Positions 33,767 to 43,555 are shown, numbered from the stretch's first letter. The stretch: 64,000 nt of DNA from an uncultured Collinsella sp. (GCA_900758375.1 CAAERJ010000042.1:23201-87200), one strand, 5' to 3'. Program-made: numbers and translations. The notes: generated from the letters alone by a model not told the origin.

Positions 33767-35044
33767 CTAATCGAGTCCGGAGAAAGAAGGATAGGCGCTC
33801 TCGCCGTGTTGACTCGCATCCAGGCCCAGCGCCTCGTCGGCCTCGTCCACACGCAGGCTGCCGTGGAACAGTGCCTTGACCACCGTGGCGATCACCAAGT
33901 CGAGCACCAGCACAATAGCGACCGTCACCACAATGCCCAAGATCTGCGAGATGAGCAGCGACACGTCGCCCGTGTAGAACAGGCCGCCCTTGCCGGTCCA
34001 CGAGAGCTCCGGCACGCAGAACAGGCCCGTGAGCACGCCGCCCAAGATGCCGCCGATACCGTGGCAACCGAACGCGTCGAGCGCATCGTCGTAACCGAAC
34101 TTGGTCTTGAGATGGCTGATGGCCAAGTAGCAGACGGGAGACACGATCAGGCCCATGACCAGCGCCGCCCATGGCTCGACAAAGCCCGCGCCCGGCGTGA
34201 CCACCACGAGGCCCGCAACCAGACCGGTGCTGGCGCCCACCAGCGTGGGTCGACCGGTGTGCACGCGCTCAACGGCGAGCCACGAGACCATACCCGCCGC
34301 GCTGGCCGTCACAGTGTTGAGGATGGCGAGCGCCGCCACGGCGTCGGCCTTAAACTCGCTGCCGCCGTTAAAGCCAAACCAGCCAAACCAAAGCAGGCCG
34401 GCGCCCAGCGCCACAAACGGCACGTTATGCGGGCGATAGCTCACCATGCCAAAACCGCGACGACGGCCGAGCATTAAGCAGAGAATCAGGCCCGTAAGAC
34501 CGGACGAAATGTGCACCACGTCGCCGCCGGCAAAGTCGAGTGCGCCGATGATGTCGCCGATAAAGGAGCCATCGCCGCCCCAGACCATGTGGGCGAGCGG
34601 CGCATAGACCGCGAGCAGCCAAATGCCCAGGAAGGCCGCCATGGCACCAAACTTAACGCGGCCGGCCAGGCTGCCCGTGACGATAGCGGCCGTGATCATG
34701 GCAAATGCCATCTGGAAGGCGATGTTGATGATCTGAGGGTAGACGGCACCGTCCGACGCGGTGCCCTCAGCCGCCTGCAGCACCTGGTTGAGCACCGGCA
34801 AGCACAGCAGCTGGTCAAGGCCTCCAATAAACGGGCTGGAACCGTCGCCGCCGTAGGCCAGCGACCAGCCGGCAACAATCCACAGCACGCCGACCAGGCC
34901 AATGGCGCCAAAGCACATGAGCATGGTGTTGATGACATTTTTGCGCCTGGACAGGCCGCCATAGAAAAACGCCAGACCCGGTGTCATTAAAAACACGAGC
35001 ATGGTGCAGATGAGCATAAACGTTGTCGATCCCGTATCGTACAT
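33767..35044 (-). CDS. amt: ammonium transporter Amt
   Basis: 425-residue trimeric ammonium channel with 11 membrane helices. The twin-histidine pore is visible in DVVHISSGLTGL and FGCHGIGGILGG. GLAFFYGGLSRRKNV near residue 30 is the family signature. The ATG at 35044 has GGGGGAG just upstream; a start 13 codons earlier is less likely. It precedes the PII gene, the usual amt-glnK pair for nitrogen scavenging. Confidence 0.96.
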   Translation of the reverse strand: MYDTGSTTFMLICTMLVFLMTPGLAFFYGGLSRRKNVINTMLMCFGAIGLVGVLWIVAGWSLAYGGDGSSPFIGGLDQLLCLPVLNQVLQAAEGTASDGAVYPQIINIAFQMAFAMITAAIVTGSLAGRVKFGAMAAFLGIWLLAVYAPLAHMVWGGDGSFIGDIIGALDFAGGDVVHISSGLTGLILCLMLGRRRGFGMVSYRPHNVPFVALGAGLLWFGWFGFNGGSEFKADAVAALAILNTVTASAAGMVSWLAVERVHTGRPTLVGASTGLVAGLVVVTPGAGFVEPWAALVMGLIVSPVCYLAISHLKTKFGYDDALDAFGCHGIGGILGGVLTGLFCVPELSWTGKGGLFYTGDVSLLISQILGIVVTVAIVLVLDLVIATVVKALFHGSLRVDEADEALGLDASQHGESAYPSFSGLD

Positions 35045-35242
35045 TCGCTCCCCCTTGATCGCATGAACGTTGTCGGCGCCCATGATGCGGCCGAGGGGCA
35101 ACTGGTGTAGACCAGATACGGCGTTGTTAAACGCTGCGTTGTCGAATGGAAACGGTGCCGCAATCTTGGAAACGGCGCGGCAACGGACGCGAAACGAACG
35201 GGAAATACGCGAGCAAGGGAGCCGTGAGCGCGCCCGTCCCGG

Positions 35243-36262
35243 CTAGCGCCGAAACAGCTCGCGGGCGCGGTCGCGGAGATTAGTTGCTCGAATGACACCT
35301 TCGTAGCGATTGATGCGCAAGCGCGGGAAGGCGTTAAAGAAGCGTAGGTCGCGACGACTGAGCGATACACTCGGCACCGGACGGCTCATGCGCTTGCCGA
35401 CAAGACGACGACCGAGCGACGGACGCGGCATGCTCGGCGCGGCATCGGCCACGCGGCGGGCAGCGAGCGCCAGGCCGCGAGCACCATCCGAGATAAACGT
35501 CGGCATCGAAGCCTTCTCGCGCAGGGCATCGAGCGTCGCGTCGCCCAGCTCGGCCAGCCACGCGTTAACGGCACGGCTGCGGATATGCGTCTGTGCCACC
35601 GAGTCGATCGCCGAATCGGGAATACGTTCGAGCATAGAGTCGGACGCATCGGCAAGCGACTCGTTGATGCGGTCGGCAAGGTCGGCCCGGACGCGCTCCA
35701 GCTGATCGGACAGGCGGCGCCAGCTGGCCAAAGAGCACACCGCGTCGACCATCATCGCGACCGCGACGATAAAGGCGGACAGCCGCACAATCAGCACCGG
35801 CAGATGGCCAAGCAGCCCCAGCAATGCCGGCTCCACTAAACGGCAAATGCACAACGCACCCAAGCCAAACGCGCAGGCCCAGTACAGGCAGATGCGCCCG
35901 TGCAGGTTAAACGGCAGATGCGAATAGTCCCAAAAGCGAGCGCCCGTTGTTTTTTCCAACAGCACGCCCACGCTGTACTCAATCACGCTGCATACGAGCG
36001 CTGCAGCGACAAACTGGCTCGACGCGTCAGGAATTCCGCGCAACAGCAGCCAGCAGGCAATGCCGCCCGCGCCATAGATGGGGCAACACGGTCCCAGCAA
36101 AAAGCCGCTGTTGGCAAAGCGTCCGTGGTTGAGCATGGCGCATACTGTCGACTCCCATGCCCAACCGCAAAACCCGTAAAAGGCAAACGAGAGCACCAGT
36201 GCCGAGAGCGGACAGGCGGCAAGCGTCGCGCCGCCAAATGCCATGTCGATCGCGGTTCCCAC
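35243..36262 (-). CDS. PF06541 (putative ABC-transporter type IV) membrane protein
   Basis: 339 residues. The N-terminal 170 residues hold four to five membrane helices and the PF06541 signature GWAWESTVCAMLNHGRF...NSGFLLGPCCPIYG...G. The C-terminal 170 residues are cytosolic, Arg/Ala-rich and helical. The start is GTG at 36262, three bases after the HD-domain gene ends, so they are co-transcribed. The family name implies ABC transport but no proof of that role is known to me. Confidence 0.8.
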   Translation of the reverse strand: MGTAIDMAFGGATLAACPLSALVLSFAFYGFCGWAWESTVCAMLNHGRFANSGFLLGPCCPIYGAGGIACWLLLRGIPDASSQFVAAALVCSVIEYSVGVLLEKTTGARFWDYSHLPFNLHGRICLYWACAFGLGALCICRLVEPALLGLLGHLPVLIVRLSAFIVAVAMMVDAVCSLASWRRLSDQLERVRADLADRINESLADASDSMLERIPDSAIDSVAQTHIRSRAVNAWLAELGDATLDALREKASMPTFISDGARGLALAARRVADAAPSMPRPSLGRRLVGKRMSRPVPSVSLSRRDLRFFNAFPRLRINRYEGVIRATNLRDRARELFRR

Positions 36263-36265
36263 CGT

Positions 36266-36802
36266 CTACCCTCTCCTCTTTTCACTCGATTCGCTGCTCA
36301 CGCCATCGTCCGCCTCGTCCTTGCGTGGCAGACGGCCGGCAACCGTCTCGCACAGCGCGCACCACTTATCAGCCAGACACACGATCCAAGCCTCACGACA
36401 CGTCGGCGGCACCGGCACCAGCGGAAACATATGGCGCGCGATGATATTCCGCTCGCGCGACGTCAGCTCAAAATCTTCCTCGGCACGCGCCAGGGCAAAA
36501 AACGGATGCCGAAATCCGTGCAGGCGATGGCTCGGATCGGGATCGTGCCAATCGTAGAGAAAGTAATCGTGTAACAAGGCTCCGCGCAGCAACGAGGCAC
36601 GGTCGACCGAGACACCGACGCGGCCCAGGTGCTCGGCAAAGGACAGGCTCGCCCGCGCTACCGAGGTCACATGTGTATAGACCGTCACATCGCCATGCTG
36701 GATAAACTCGCGCGTCAGGTCCAGACGGCCCGCCTGTGCCAGTTGACGGGCAGCATGGTCTACTTCGCACGCGATTTTCTCGGCACGAACGACATCGGAC
36801 AT
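36266..36802 (-). CDS. HD-domain phosphohydrolase
   Basis: 178 residues with the HD motif GALLHDYFLYDWHD near residue 78 and upstream and downstream His (VYTHVTSVAR, HGFRHPFFAL), so a metal-binding phosphohydrolase of the small uncharacterised HD group. The ATG at 36802 follows AAGGAGG. It shares an operon with the PF06541 protein. Substrate unknown. Confidence 0.88.
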   Translation of the reverse strand: MSDVVRAEKIACEVDHAARQLAQAGRLDLTREFIQHGDVTVYTHVTSVARASLSFAEHLGRVGVSVDRASLLRGALLHDYFLYDWHDPDPSHRLHGFRHPFFALARAEEDFELTSRERNIIARHMFPLVPVPPTCREAWIVCLADKWCALCETVAGRLPRKDEADDGVSSESSEKRRG

Positions 36803-37030
36803 GCTGCCTCCTTCCAGCGACTCACGGCGACAAGCCACAGCCTGTGCACAATCGATAAAAACATCATGGAACACATCAGTATGGCATCGGACAAAACGTT
36901 TTGCCCCACCAGTTGGCGAATTACCGCGCCGCCGTCACATATCAAACGCCAAAATGTGCGAGACTGTCTTGTGCAATTGTGCCGGCCGAGGGAGCGCCGG
37001 CGCACGATTCGCATGGAGTAACCCACAACG

Positions 37031-38812
37031 ATGCTGCTTACGCAAACGACAACGCCCGAGGACGTCAAGGCTCTCGACCGCGCCGAGCTTCCGCTGCTCT
37101 GCGGCGAGATCCGTCAGGCAATCCTCGAAAGCTCCGCCGCCGTCGGTGGGCACGTTGCCCCCAACTTGGGCGTCGTTGAGCTTACGGTTGCGCTTCATCG
37201 CGTGTTTAACTCCCCCATCGACAAGATTGTCTTTGACGTTTCGCACCAGACCTACGCCCACAAGGCGCTGACGGGGCGCGCGTACACCTATATCGATCCG
37301 GAGCGTTATGGTGAGGCTTCTGGCTTTGCCAATCCCGACGAGTCCGAGCACGACCTGTTTGCCATGGGCCACACCTCCACATCGGTGAGCCTAGGCTGCG
37401 GCCTTGCCCACGCGCGCGACCTGGCGGGAGATGCATACAACGTCATCACCATCATTGGCGACGGCTCGCTTTCGGGCGGCTTGGCGTTTGAGGGCTTTAA
37501 CAACGCCGCCGAGCTCGACAGCAACCTGATCATCATCGTCAATGACAACGACCAGTCCATCGCCGAGAACCACGGTGGCCTCTATCGCAATCTGGCCGAG
37601 CTGCGCGCCAGCAACGGCACCTGCGAGCGCAACGTTTTCCGCGCGATGGGGCTCGACTACCGCTACCTGGACGCCGGTAACGATGTGTTGGCCCTCGTTG
37701 ATGCGTTGCAGGAACTGCGCAATATCGATCATCCCATCGTGCTGCACGTCTCCACCGCCAAGGGCAAGGGCTTTGAGCCGGCCCAGAGCGACCCCGAGCG
37801 CTGGCACCACGTGGGTCCGTTTGACATGGCGACCGGCCGCAAGCTCTGCCCGGGCCATCCAAGCGAGCCTGCGCCGCGCACCTATGCCGACATTACGGGC
37901 GAGGCGCTCAGCGCCGCCATCGAGCGCGATCCGCAGGTCGTGGGCATCACGGCCGCCACGCCCTACATCATGGGCTTTACACCCGAGCTTCGCGCTGCCG
38001 CCGGCAAACAGTTCGTCGATGTGGGCATTGCCGAGGAGCACGCCGTGACCTTTGCCACCGCGCTTGCGCGCTCGGGTGCCAAGCCAGTCTTTGGTGTGTA
38101 CGGCACGTTTTTGCAGCGCGCCTACGACGAGTTGTGGCACGACCTGTGCCTCAACGACGCCCCGGCAACCATCCTGGTGTTTGGCGCATCGATCTTTGGC
38201 ACCACATCCGAGACCCACCTCTCGTTCTTCGATATTTCCATGCTGGGCGCTCTTCCCAACATGCGCTACTTAGCGCCGGCCTGCATGGAGGAATACCTGT
38301 CCATGCTGAGCTGGTCGCTCGACCACCGCGAGCATCCCGCGGCGATCCGCGTACCGGGCATTGGCCTGGTAAGCCGCCCCGATCTGGCGCCCGCCGAAGA
38401 CACCGACTACAGCGCCGTTCGCTACAACGTGGTGCGTCAGGGCCGCGACGTTGCCGTGCTCGCGCTCGGCGATTTCTTTGAGCTGGGCGAGCGCGTGGCA
38501 AACCGTCTGGCTGCCGAGCACGGCATCGAGGCCACGCTCGTCAACCCTCGCTTTGCAACCGAGCTCGACCGCGAGTTCCTCGACAGCCTTGCCGCCGAGC
38601 ATCGCGTTGTCGTCACCCTCGAGGACGGCATCTTGGACGGCGGCTGGGGCGAGCGCGTGGCGTGCTACCTAGCCTGCACGCCCATGCGTACGCGCACCTT
38701 CGGCATCGCCAAGGGCTTCCCCGACCGCTACGACCCCGACGAGTTGCTCGCTCAGAACGGCATGACGGTCGAGAACATGGCCGCCGAAGCCGTGAGACTA
38801 CTCAACGAGTAA
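37031..38812 (+). CDS. dxs: 1-deoxy-D-xylulose-5-phosphate synthase
   Basis: First enzyme of the MEP isoprenoid pathway: joins pyruvate and glyceraldehyde 3-phosphate using thiamine diphosphate. The 593-residue protein has DVSHQTYAHK near residue 75, GDGSLSGGLAFEGFNNA near 145 (ThDP/Mg) and DVGIAEEHA near 340 (catalytic Glu). It is shorter than the E. coli enzyme (620) and belongs to the compact form seen in several anaerobes. Terminator directly after. No other MEP gene is in the window. Confidence 0.92.
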   Translation: MLLTQTTTPEDVKALDRAELPLLCGEIRQAILESSAAVGGHVAPNLGVVELTVALHRVFNSPIDKIVFDVSHQTYAHKALTGRAYTYIDPERYGEASGFANPDESEHDLFAMGHTSTSVSLGCGLAHARDLAGDAYNVITIIGDGSLSGGLAFEGFNNAAELDSNLIIIVNDNDQSIAENHGGLYRNLAELRASNGTCERNVFRAMGLDYRYLDAGNDVLALVDALQELRNIDHPIVLHVSTAKGKGFEPAQSDPERWHHVGPFDMATGRKLCPGHPSEPAPRTYADITGEALSAAIERDPQVVGITAATPYIMGFTPELRAAAGKQFVDVGIAEEHAVTFATALARSGAKPVFGVYGTFLQRAYDELWHDLCLNDAPATILVFGASIFGTTSETHLSFFDISMLGALPNMRYLAPACMEEYLSMLSWSLDHREHPAAIRVPGIGLVSRPDLAPAEDTDYSAVRYNVVRQGRDVAVLALGDFFELGERVANRLAAEHGIEATLVNPRFATELDREFLDSLAAEHRVVVTLEDGILDGGWGERVACYLACTPMRTRTFGIAKGFPDRYDPDELLAQNGMTVENMAAEAVRLLNE

Positions 38813-38813
38813 G

Positions 38814-38850
38814 AAAACCTCCGCAAGGGAAGCATCCCTGCGGAGGTTTT
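38814..38850 (+). terminator. terminator after dxs
   Basis: AAAACCTCCGCAGGGA-type stem: AAAACCTCCGCAAGGGA pairs with TCCCTGCGGAGGTTTT, followed by TGTTTT. Strong intrinsic terminator. Confidence 0.85.
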
Positions 38851-38869
38851 TGTTTTCGCGGCGCGATTA

Positions 38870-39086
38870 TCTCGATCCGTAACACCTAGGGCCCGAATTC
38901 CCGTCTAACTGTTACAGATCTAGACATTCAAATCCCCCTAAGGAGAAAATCTCGATCTGTAACAGTTAGAACCCGTTTCCTCGTCTACCTGTTACAGATT
39001 GAGACATTCGAATTCCCTTGAATAGAAAATCTCAATCTGTAACAGTTACTCGGCAAAAACGGCTGAAGATGTTACAGATCGAGACA
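38870..39086. repeat. three tandem 80-bp units, each an inverted repeat
   Basis: Each unit holds TCTCRATCTGTAACAGTTA (starts 38870, 38950, 39030, exactly 80 bp apart), followed about 17-20 bp later by its mirror TGTTACAGATYGAGA. The linkers (ACATTC-AATTCCC-AGAAAAT) are also alike. The first unit is most diverged. It lies between the dxs terminator and the amino-acid importer promoter, so an operator array or a mobile repeat are both possible. No cas genes and no variable spacers, so it is not a CRISPR. Confidence 0.85.
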
Positions 39087-39117
39087 AAACAGCAAGGCAT
39101 GCCGCTGCATCGGCCAG

Positions 39118-39153
39118 AACCACCACAAAGGTGCCTGTCCCTTTTTAGTAGGT
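39118..39153. repeat. GGGACAGG-core repeat with CCACAAAGG arm (decayed)
   Basis: AACCACCACAAAGGTGCCTG and TCCC match 13494-13517, but the right arm has decayed to TTTTTAGTAGGT. Confidence 0.65.
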
Positions 39154-39195
39154 ACAATAACCCATAAGGTAAGTATGTTTCTGAGTTATTTCGTG

Positions 39196-39225
39196 TTGAC
39201 CCATTTGAGCGCGATAGGGTATAAC
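39196..39225 (+). promoter_or_regulatory. promoter of amino-acid ABC importer
   Basis: TTGACC, 18-bp spacer, TATAAC (39220-39225). Close to consensus, 43 bp before the start codon. Confidence 0.7.
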
Positions 39226-39268
39226 TCTACTCAACCGCTAGGGATTTTATTGAGAAAGGTGTTCTCCT

Positions 39269-40264
39269 ATGAGCAAGAACCTCTCCCAGCAGGTCGTTCT
39301 CGACCGCCGCGGCTTCGTCGCCGCCACCTTCGCAACCGTCGCCGGCCTTGGTCTTGCCGGCTGCTCCGACACCAGCGCCGAGGCCGACAAGGGTTCCGCC
39401 GCCGGCTCTTCCAAGAGCCCCAATGATACCGAGGCTTCCACCACGCTCGATGCCAAGGCATTCGACAAGCTCGTCAACGACGGCCCCAAGGCTGATGACG
39501 ACGCCATCGCCGCCAGCACCTGGGCGACGGCCGTCAAGGACGCCGGCGTCTTTAAGATCGGTGGCGTTCAGACCTCCACGCTCTTCTCCCTCCTCAACGA
39601 GAAAGACGGTCAGACCCGCGGCTTCGATGCCGGTATCGCACAACTCCTGTCCAACTACATTCTGGGCGAGAACAAGGTCGAGATTACCCAGGTGACCTCG
39701 GACACGCGCGAGTCTGTCCTGCAGAACGGCCAGGTCGACGCTGTCTTTGCCACCTACACCATCACTGACGAACGCAAGAAGCTCGTCTCCTTCGCCGGCC
39801 CCTACTACTACACCCAGCAGGCCATCCTGGTGCTCGCCGATAACGACGACATCAAGAGCGTCGACGACCTGGCCGACAAGAACGTCGCCGTCCAGTCCGG
39901 CTCCAACGGCCCTGCCATCCTGGAGGAGTTCGCCCCCAAGGCCAGCCAGCAGGAGTTCAAGACCGACGAGGAGGCCCGCCAGGCACTCCAGCAGGGTCGT
40001 GTTGACGCCTACGTCATCGACAACAACATGCAGCAGAGCGCCCTGGTCCGCGAGCCCGGTAAGTACAAGATCGCCGGCAAGCCCTTCGGCAGCAAGGAGC
40101 CCTATGGCATCGGTCTGCCGCTCGATTCCGACGGCGTCGCCTTTGTCAACGACTTCCTTAAGAAGATCGAGGACGACGGCACCTGGACTGAGCTGTGGCA
40201 GATCTGCATCGGCGACCGTACGGGCGACACCAATGTTCCCGAGCTGCCCGAGATCGGCGCCTAG
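39269..40264 (+). CDS. polar amino-acid ABC transporter substrate-binding lipoprotein
   Basis: 331 residues. The signal contains DRRGFVAATFATVAGLGLAGC: a twin-arginine-like motif and a lipobox ending at the cysteine, so a lipoprotein possibly exported by Tat. The mature part is a family 3 binding protein (GFDAGIAQLL, RKKLVSFAGPYYYTQQAILV, GIGLPLDSDGVAFVNDFLKK), probably for glutamate, glutamine or another polar amino acid. First gene of a four-gene importer; a hairpin at 40354 separates it from the permeases and likely gives it higher expression. Confidence 0.92.
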   Translation: MSKNLSQQVVLDRRGFVAATFATVAGLGLAGCSDTSAEADKGSAAGSSKSPNDTEASTTLDAKAFDKLVNDGPKADDDAIAASTWATAVKDAGVFKIGGVQTSTLFSLLNEKDGQTRGFDAGIAQLLSNYILGENKVEITQVTSDTRESVLQNGQVDAVFATYTITDERKKLVSFAGPYYYTQQAILVLADNDDIKSVDDLADKNVAVQSGSNGPAILEEFAPKASQQEFKTDEEARQALQQGRVDAYVIDNNMQQSALVREPGKYKIAGKPFGSKEPYGIGLPLDSDGVAFVNDFLKKIEDDGTWTELWQICIGDRTGDTNVPELPEIGA

Positions 40265-40353
40265 GCAGCGAGCCTGGTAACGGCCGCAACGAAACCATTA
40301 TGGAAACGCACGATGCGCTTTATTGCGATAAACTGTTTCCTTACTAAGTTGTC

Positions 40354-40379
40354 GGGGCTTCCGTACACACGGGAGCCCC
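40354..40379 (+). terminator. intra-operon hairpin after binding protein
   Basis: GGGGCTTCCGT and ACGGGAGCCCC with TTTCCTT after it. A leaky terminator or 3'-stabiliser, common after binding-protein genes. Confidence 0.65.
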
Positions 40380-40403
40380 TTTCCTTATCGGCAGGAGGTC
40401 CGC

Positions 40404-41063
40404 ATGAGTCTCTCCGAGCTCTGGTCGCTCTATGGCCAGAACTATATCGACGCCCTGCTAGCAACCTGGGGCATGACGCTTGAGTCGTTTGCCATCGCCA
40501 TGGTGCTGGCCGTCGCCGTCACCGTGATGCGCGTGTCGCCGCTCAAGCCGCTGCGCGTCTTTGGCGACCTGTATGTCCAGGTCTTCCGTAACATCCCCGG
40601 CATCGCGCTGCTCATCATCGTCGTCTATGCGCTGCCACCGCTCAAGGTCGTCCTGCCCTACCGCACCTGCGTTATCGTCGCCACGGTCCTTTTGGGCTCG
40701 GCCTTTGGTTCCGAAAACTTTATGAGCGGCATCAACACCGTCGGCGTCGGCCAGGTGGAAGCCGCCCGCTCGCTGGGCATGGGCTTCAGCCGTATCCTCG
40801 CCAAGATCGTGATTCCGCAGGCACTGCGCTCGAGCGTGCTGCCCATGACCAACCTCTTTATCGCCGTCATGCTCACCACCGCGCTCGGCAGCCAGGTGCC
40901 GTTGCAACCGCAGGAGCTCACTGGCGTGGTGAGCTACATCAATACCCGCTCGCTCGGCGGCGTCGCCGCGTTCTTTATCTCGGCGCTCGGCTACCTGGGC
41001 ACGGCCTTTGTGGTGAGCCACATTGGCAACTACATCGATAAGAAGGTGAGGATCCTCCGATGA
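40404..41063 (+). CDS. amino-acid ABC transporter permease 1
   Basis: 219-residue membrane subunit of the HisM/GluC type: five helices and the EAA loop VEAARSLGMGFSRILAKIVIPQA, which docks the ATPase. The start follows AGGAGG. It overlaps the next permease by 4 nt (ATGA), so the two halves of the channel are made together. Confidence 0.94.
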   Translation: MSLSELWSLYGQNYIDALLATWGMTLESFAIAMVLAVAVTVMRVSPLKPLRVFGDLYVQVFRNIPGIALLIIVVYALPPLKVVLPYRTCVIVATVLLGSAFGSENFMSGINTVGVGQVEAARSLGMGFSRILAKIVIPQALRSSVLPMTNLFIAVMLTTALGSQVPLQPQELTGVVSYINTRSLGGVAAFFISALGYLGTAFVVSHIGNYIDKKVRILR

Positions 41064-41893
41064 GCAAGCACTCCTCCCCTGCGCTTACCATGCGCGATGC
41101 GCTCTACGAGGCTCCCGGCCCCAAGATGCGCGCCAAGATTCGCATCGGCACCGCCATCTCGCTTGTTGCCGTCGCCGCGCTCGCCGTCCTCGTGTTGCAG
41201 CGCTTTTATGTGACCGGCCAGCTTTCGGTCCACTATTGGTATTTCTTTACGCACCTCACCACCTGGAAGTTCTTGCTTGCCGGCTTTGAGGGCACCGTTA
41301 AAGTCGCACTCACCGCTGGCGCCATCGCGCTGGTGCTGGGCTTAGCCCTTATGCTCGGCCGCACCAGCGACATTAAGCCGCTGCAGCTGGTCTGCCGCGT
41401 GCTTACCGACTTCTTCCGCGGCGTGCCGAGCCTGCTGTTCATTTACTTCTTCTTTTTGGTGCTGCCCCAGTACAAGATCGCGCTGCCGTCGTTTTGGATG
41501 CTCACGCTCCCCGTTGCACTCGCTGCAGCCGGCGTACTCGCCGAGATCTTCCGCGCCGGCGTCAACGCCGTGCCGCGCGGGCAGGTCGAGGCGGCCCAGG
41601 CGCTCGGTCTCTCCAAGGCTAAAATCACCTTTAAAATCGTGTTGCCGCAGGCTATTCGGTTTATCATTCCGTCGTTGATTTCACAGCTTGTGGTCGTTGT
41701 CAAAGACACCACCGTCGCCTACGTGGTGAGCTACCCCGACCTCATGCAAAATGCCCGCGTGCTCATTACCAACTACGACGCCCTCGTGTCGGTCTACCTG
41801 GTAATCGCGGTCATCTACATCCTCATCAACGTCGCGATCAACAAGGCCGCTGTCTATGTTTCGCACAAGACCGGCGCGACCATCATCCGCTAA
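41060..41893 (+). CDS. amino-acid ABC transporter permease 2
   Basis: 277-residue GluD-type permease with a 55-residue N-terminal extension before the core helices. The EAA loop is VEAAQALGLSKAKITFKIVL. It forms a heterodimer with the preceding permease. Confidence 0.94.
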   Translation: MSKHSSPALTMRDALYEAPGPKMRAKIRIGTAISLVAVAALAVLVLQRFYVTGQLSVHYWYFFTHLTTWKFLLAGFEGTVKVALTAGAIALVLGLALMLGRTSDIKPLQLVCRVLTDFFRGVPSLLFIYFFFLVLPQYKIALPSFWMLTLPVALAAAGVLAEIFRAGVNAVPRGQVEAAQALGLSKAKITFKIVLPQAIRFIIPSLISQLVVVVKDTTVAYVVSYPDLMQNARVLITNYDALVSVYLVIAVIYILINVAINKAAVYVSHKTGATIIR

Positions 41894-41929
41894 CGATTTA
41901 CCATTTCTAGTCATAAGGAGCCGAGCACC

Positions 41930-42694
41930 ATGGCACAGAGCACCTCTTCCACCGGCAATCAGCCGCTGATCGAGCTCAGGCACGTCGATAAGCACTACGG
42001 CGATCTGCACGTTCTCAACGACATCAATCTCTCGGTCGACCGCGGCGAGGTCGTTGTTGTAATTGGCCCCTCGGGCTCGGGCAAGTCGACCATGTGCCGC
42101 ACCATCAACCGCTTGGAGACCATCGACTCGGGCGAGATTCTCATCGAAGGCGAGCCCCTGCCGCAAGAAGGCAAGGACCTTGCCCGCATGCGCGCCGAAC
42201 TGGGCATGGTGTTCCAACAGTTCAACCTGTTTGCACATATGACCGTACTGCAGAACGTCATGCTGGGGCCGGTCGACGTGTTGGGCGTCTCCAAGGATGA
42301 AGCCCGTGAGCGCGCCATGGACCTGCTGAGCCGCGTGGGCGTTGCCGAGCAGGCCGATAAGGTGCCCGCACAGCTCTCGGGCGGCCAGCAGCAGCGCGTA
42401 GCCATCGCCCGCTCGCTTGCCATGCAGCCCAAGGCCATGCTTTTTGACGAGCCCACGAGCGCCCTTGATCCCGAGATGATCAACGAGGTGCTCGAGGTCA
42501 TGGTGCGCTTGGCGCAGCAGGGCATGACGATGATCGTCATCACGCACGAGATGAACTTTGCCCGCCGCGTGGCCGACCGCGTCGTGTTTATGGCCGACGG
42601 CCAGATTGTAGAAACCGGCACGCCCGACGAGTTCTTCGACCACTCCCAGACCAAGCGCGCCCAGGACTTCCTCAACTCCATCAAGGGCCACTAA
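41930..42694 (+). CDS. amino-acid ABC transporter ATPase (GlnQ type)
   Basis: 254 residues. Walker A GPSGSGKST (about 44-52), signature LSGGQQQRVAIARSL and Walker B AMLFDEPTSALD, all canonical. Last core gene of the importer, driving polar amino-acid uptake. AAGGAG lies upstream of the ATG. Confidence 0.96.
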   Translation: MAQSTSSTGNQPLIELRHVDKHYGDLHVLNDINLSVDRGEVVVVIGPSGSGKSTMCRTINRLETIDSGEILIEGEPLPQEGKDLARMRAELGMVFQQFNLFAHMTVLQNVMLGPVDVLGVSKDEARERAMDLLSRVGVAEQADKVPAQLSGGQQQRVAIARSLAMQPKAMLFDEPTSALDPEMINEVLEVMVRLAQQGMTMIVITHEMNFARRVADRVVFMADGQIVETGTPDEFFDHSQTKRAQDFLNSIKGH

Positions 42695-42745
42695 CCAGAC
42701 CGCCCACCCGCCAGCCATGCCCATCCAAACTCGAAAGTTACACCT

Positions 42746-43555
42746 ATGATCGGAACTCTCACTTCATCGTCATACACCCCGCACGTCGACGTCGCCCCCG
42801 CCGACCGCCCACTCATCCTCGTCGCACCGCGCTGGGAAGAGGCAGAGCCGTTTTTAACCGAGATGCTCTCCCCCAACGAGGAAATCGCAAGTGTCTTTGT
42901 CGACGCCATTCTTGCCGCCGGCGGTCTGCCGCTGCAGATGTCCATTACCGAAGACGTCGACGTTATCCGTCATTACGTGGAAATCGCCGACGGCATTGCC
43001 ATTCCCGGCGGTCCGGACGTCAACCCCAAACGCTGGGGCGACGAGCGTCCTTACGACCCCACGCTGTGCTGCGAGATTCGCGACCGTTTTGAGTTTAAGC
43101 TGGTTAACGAGGTACTTCGCGCCAAAAAGCCGCTCTTTACCACCTGCCGCGGCACGCAGTTGCTCAATGTCGCCACCGGCGGCACCCTGTGCATGGACGT
43201 GCCGAGCCTGGGTGCGCGCGAGGGCCGCACGCAGTGGCGCCATACCCACGTGCTCAACGATCCCGTGCATCCCGTCGAGGTTGTGCCGGGCTCGCTGCTC
43301 GAACGCGCGGTTGGCGGGCACAGGCTGATCCAGACCAACTCCGCACACCACTGCTGCGTCGATCGTCTGGGTAAAAGCACGCGCTTGGTCGCCAAGGCAA
43401 CCGACGGCGTTCCCGAGTGCATCGAAGTCGAAGGCCAGCCGTTCTGTCTGGGCGTGCAATGGCACCCTGAGTACACGTGGAAGACGCTCGAGACCGACTT
43501 TAACCTGTGGAAGTCGTTTGTCGAGGCAGCGGCAAAGGTTAAGCAGGCCCGTTAG
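42746..43555 (+). CDS. gamma-glutamyl-GABA hydrolase-like class I GATase
   Basis: 269-residue peptidase C26/PuuD-like enzyme that would split gamma-glutamyl amides. IPGGPDVNPKRWGDE near residue 90 is typical. The nucleophile is the Cys of FTTCRGTQLLNV near residue 134, and GVQWHPEYTW supplies the catalytic His and nearby Glu. It follows the amino-acid importer by about 50 bp and may be co-transcribed, linking uptake of glutamyl compounds to their cleavage (inference). The ribosome site is weak. Confidence 0.88.
   Translation: MIGTLTSSSYTPHVDVAPADRPLILVAPRWEEAEPFLTEMLSPNEEIASVFVDAILAAGGLPLQMSITEDVDVIRHYVEIADGIAIPGGPDVNPKRWGDERPYDPTLCCEIRDRFEFKLVNEVLRAKKPLFTTCRGTQLLNVATGGTLCMDVPSLGAREGRTQWRHTHVLNDPVHPVEVVPGSLLERAVGGHRLIQTNSAHHCCVDRLGKSTRLVAKATDGVPECIEVEGQPFCLGVQWHPEYTWKTLETDFNLWKSFVEAAAKVKQAR

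Noticed and set aside
38870..39086. CRISPR array
   Set aside because: The half-sites form inverted pairs, the intervening sequences are similar to each other rather than unique, and no cas genes are present.
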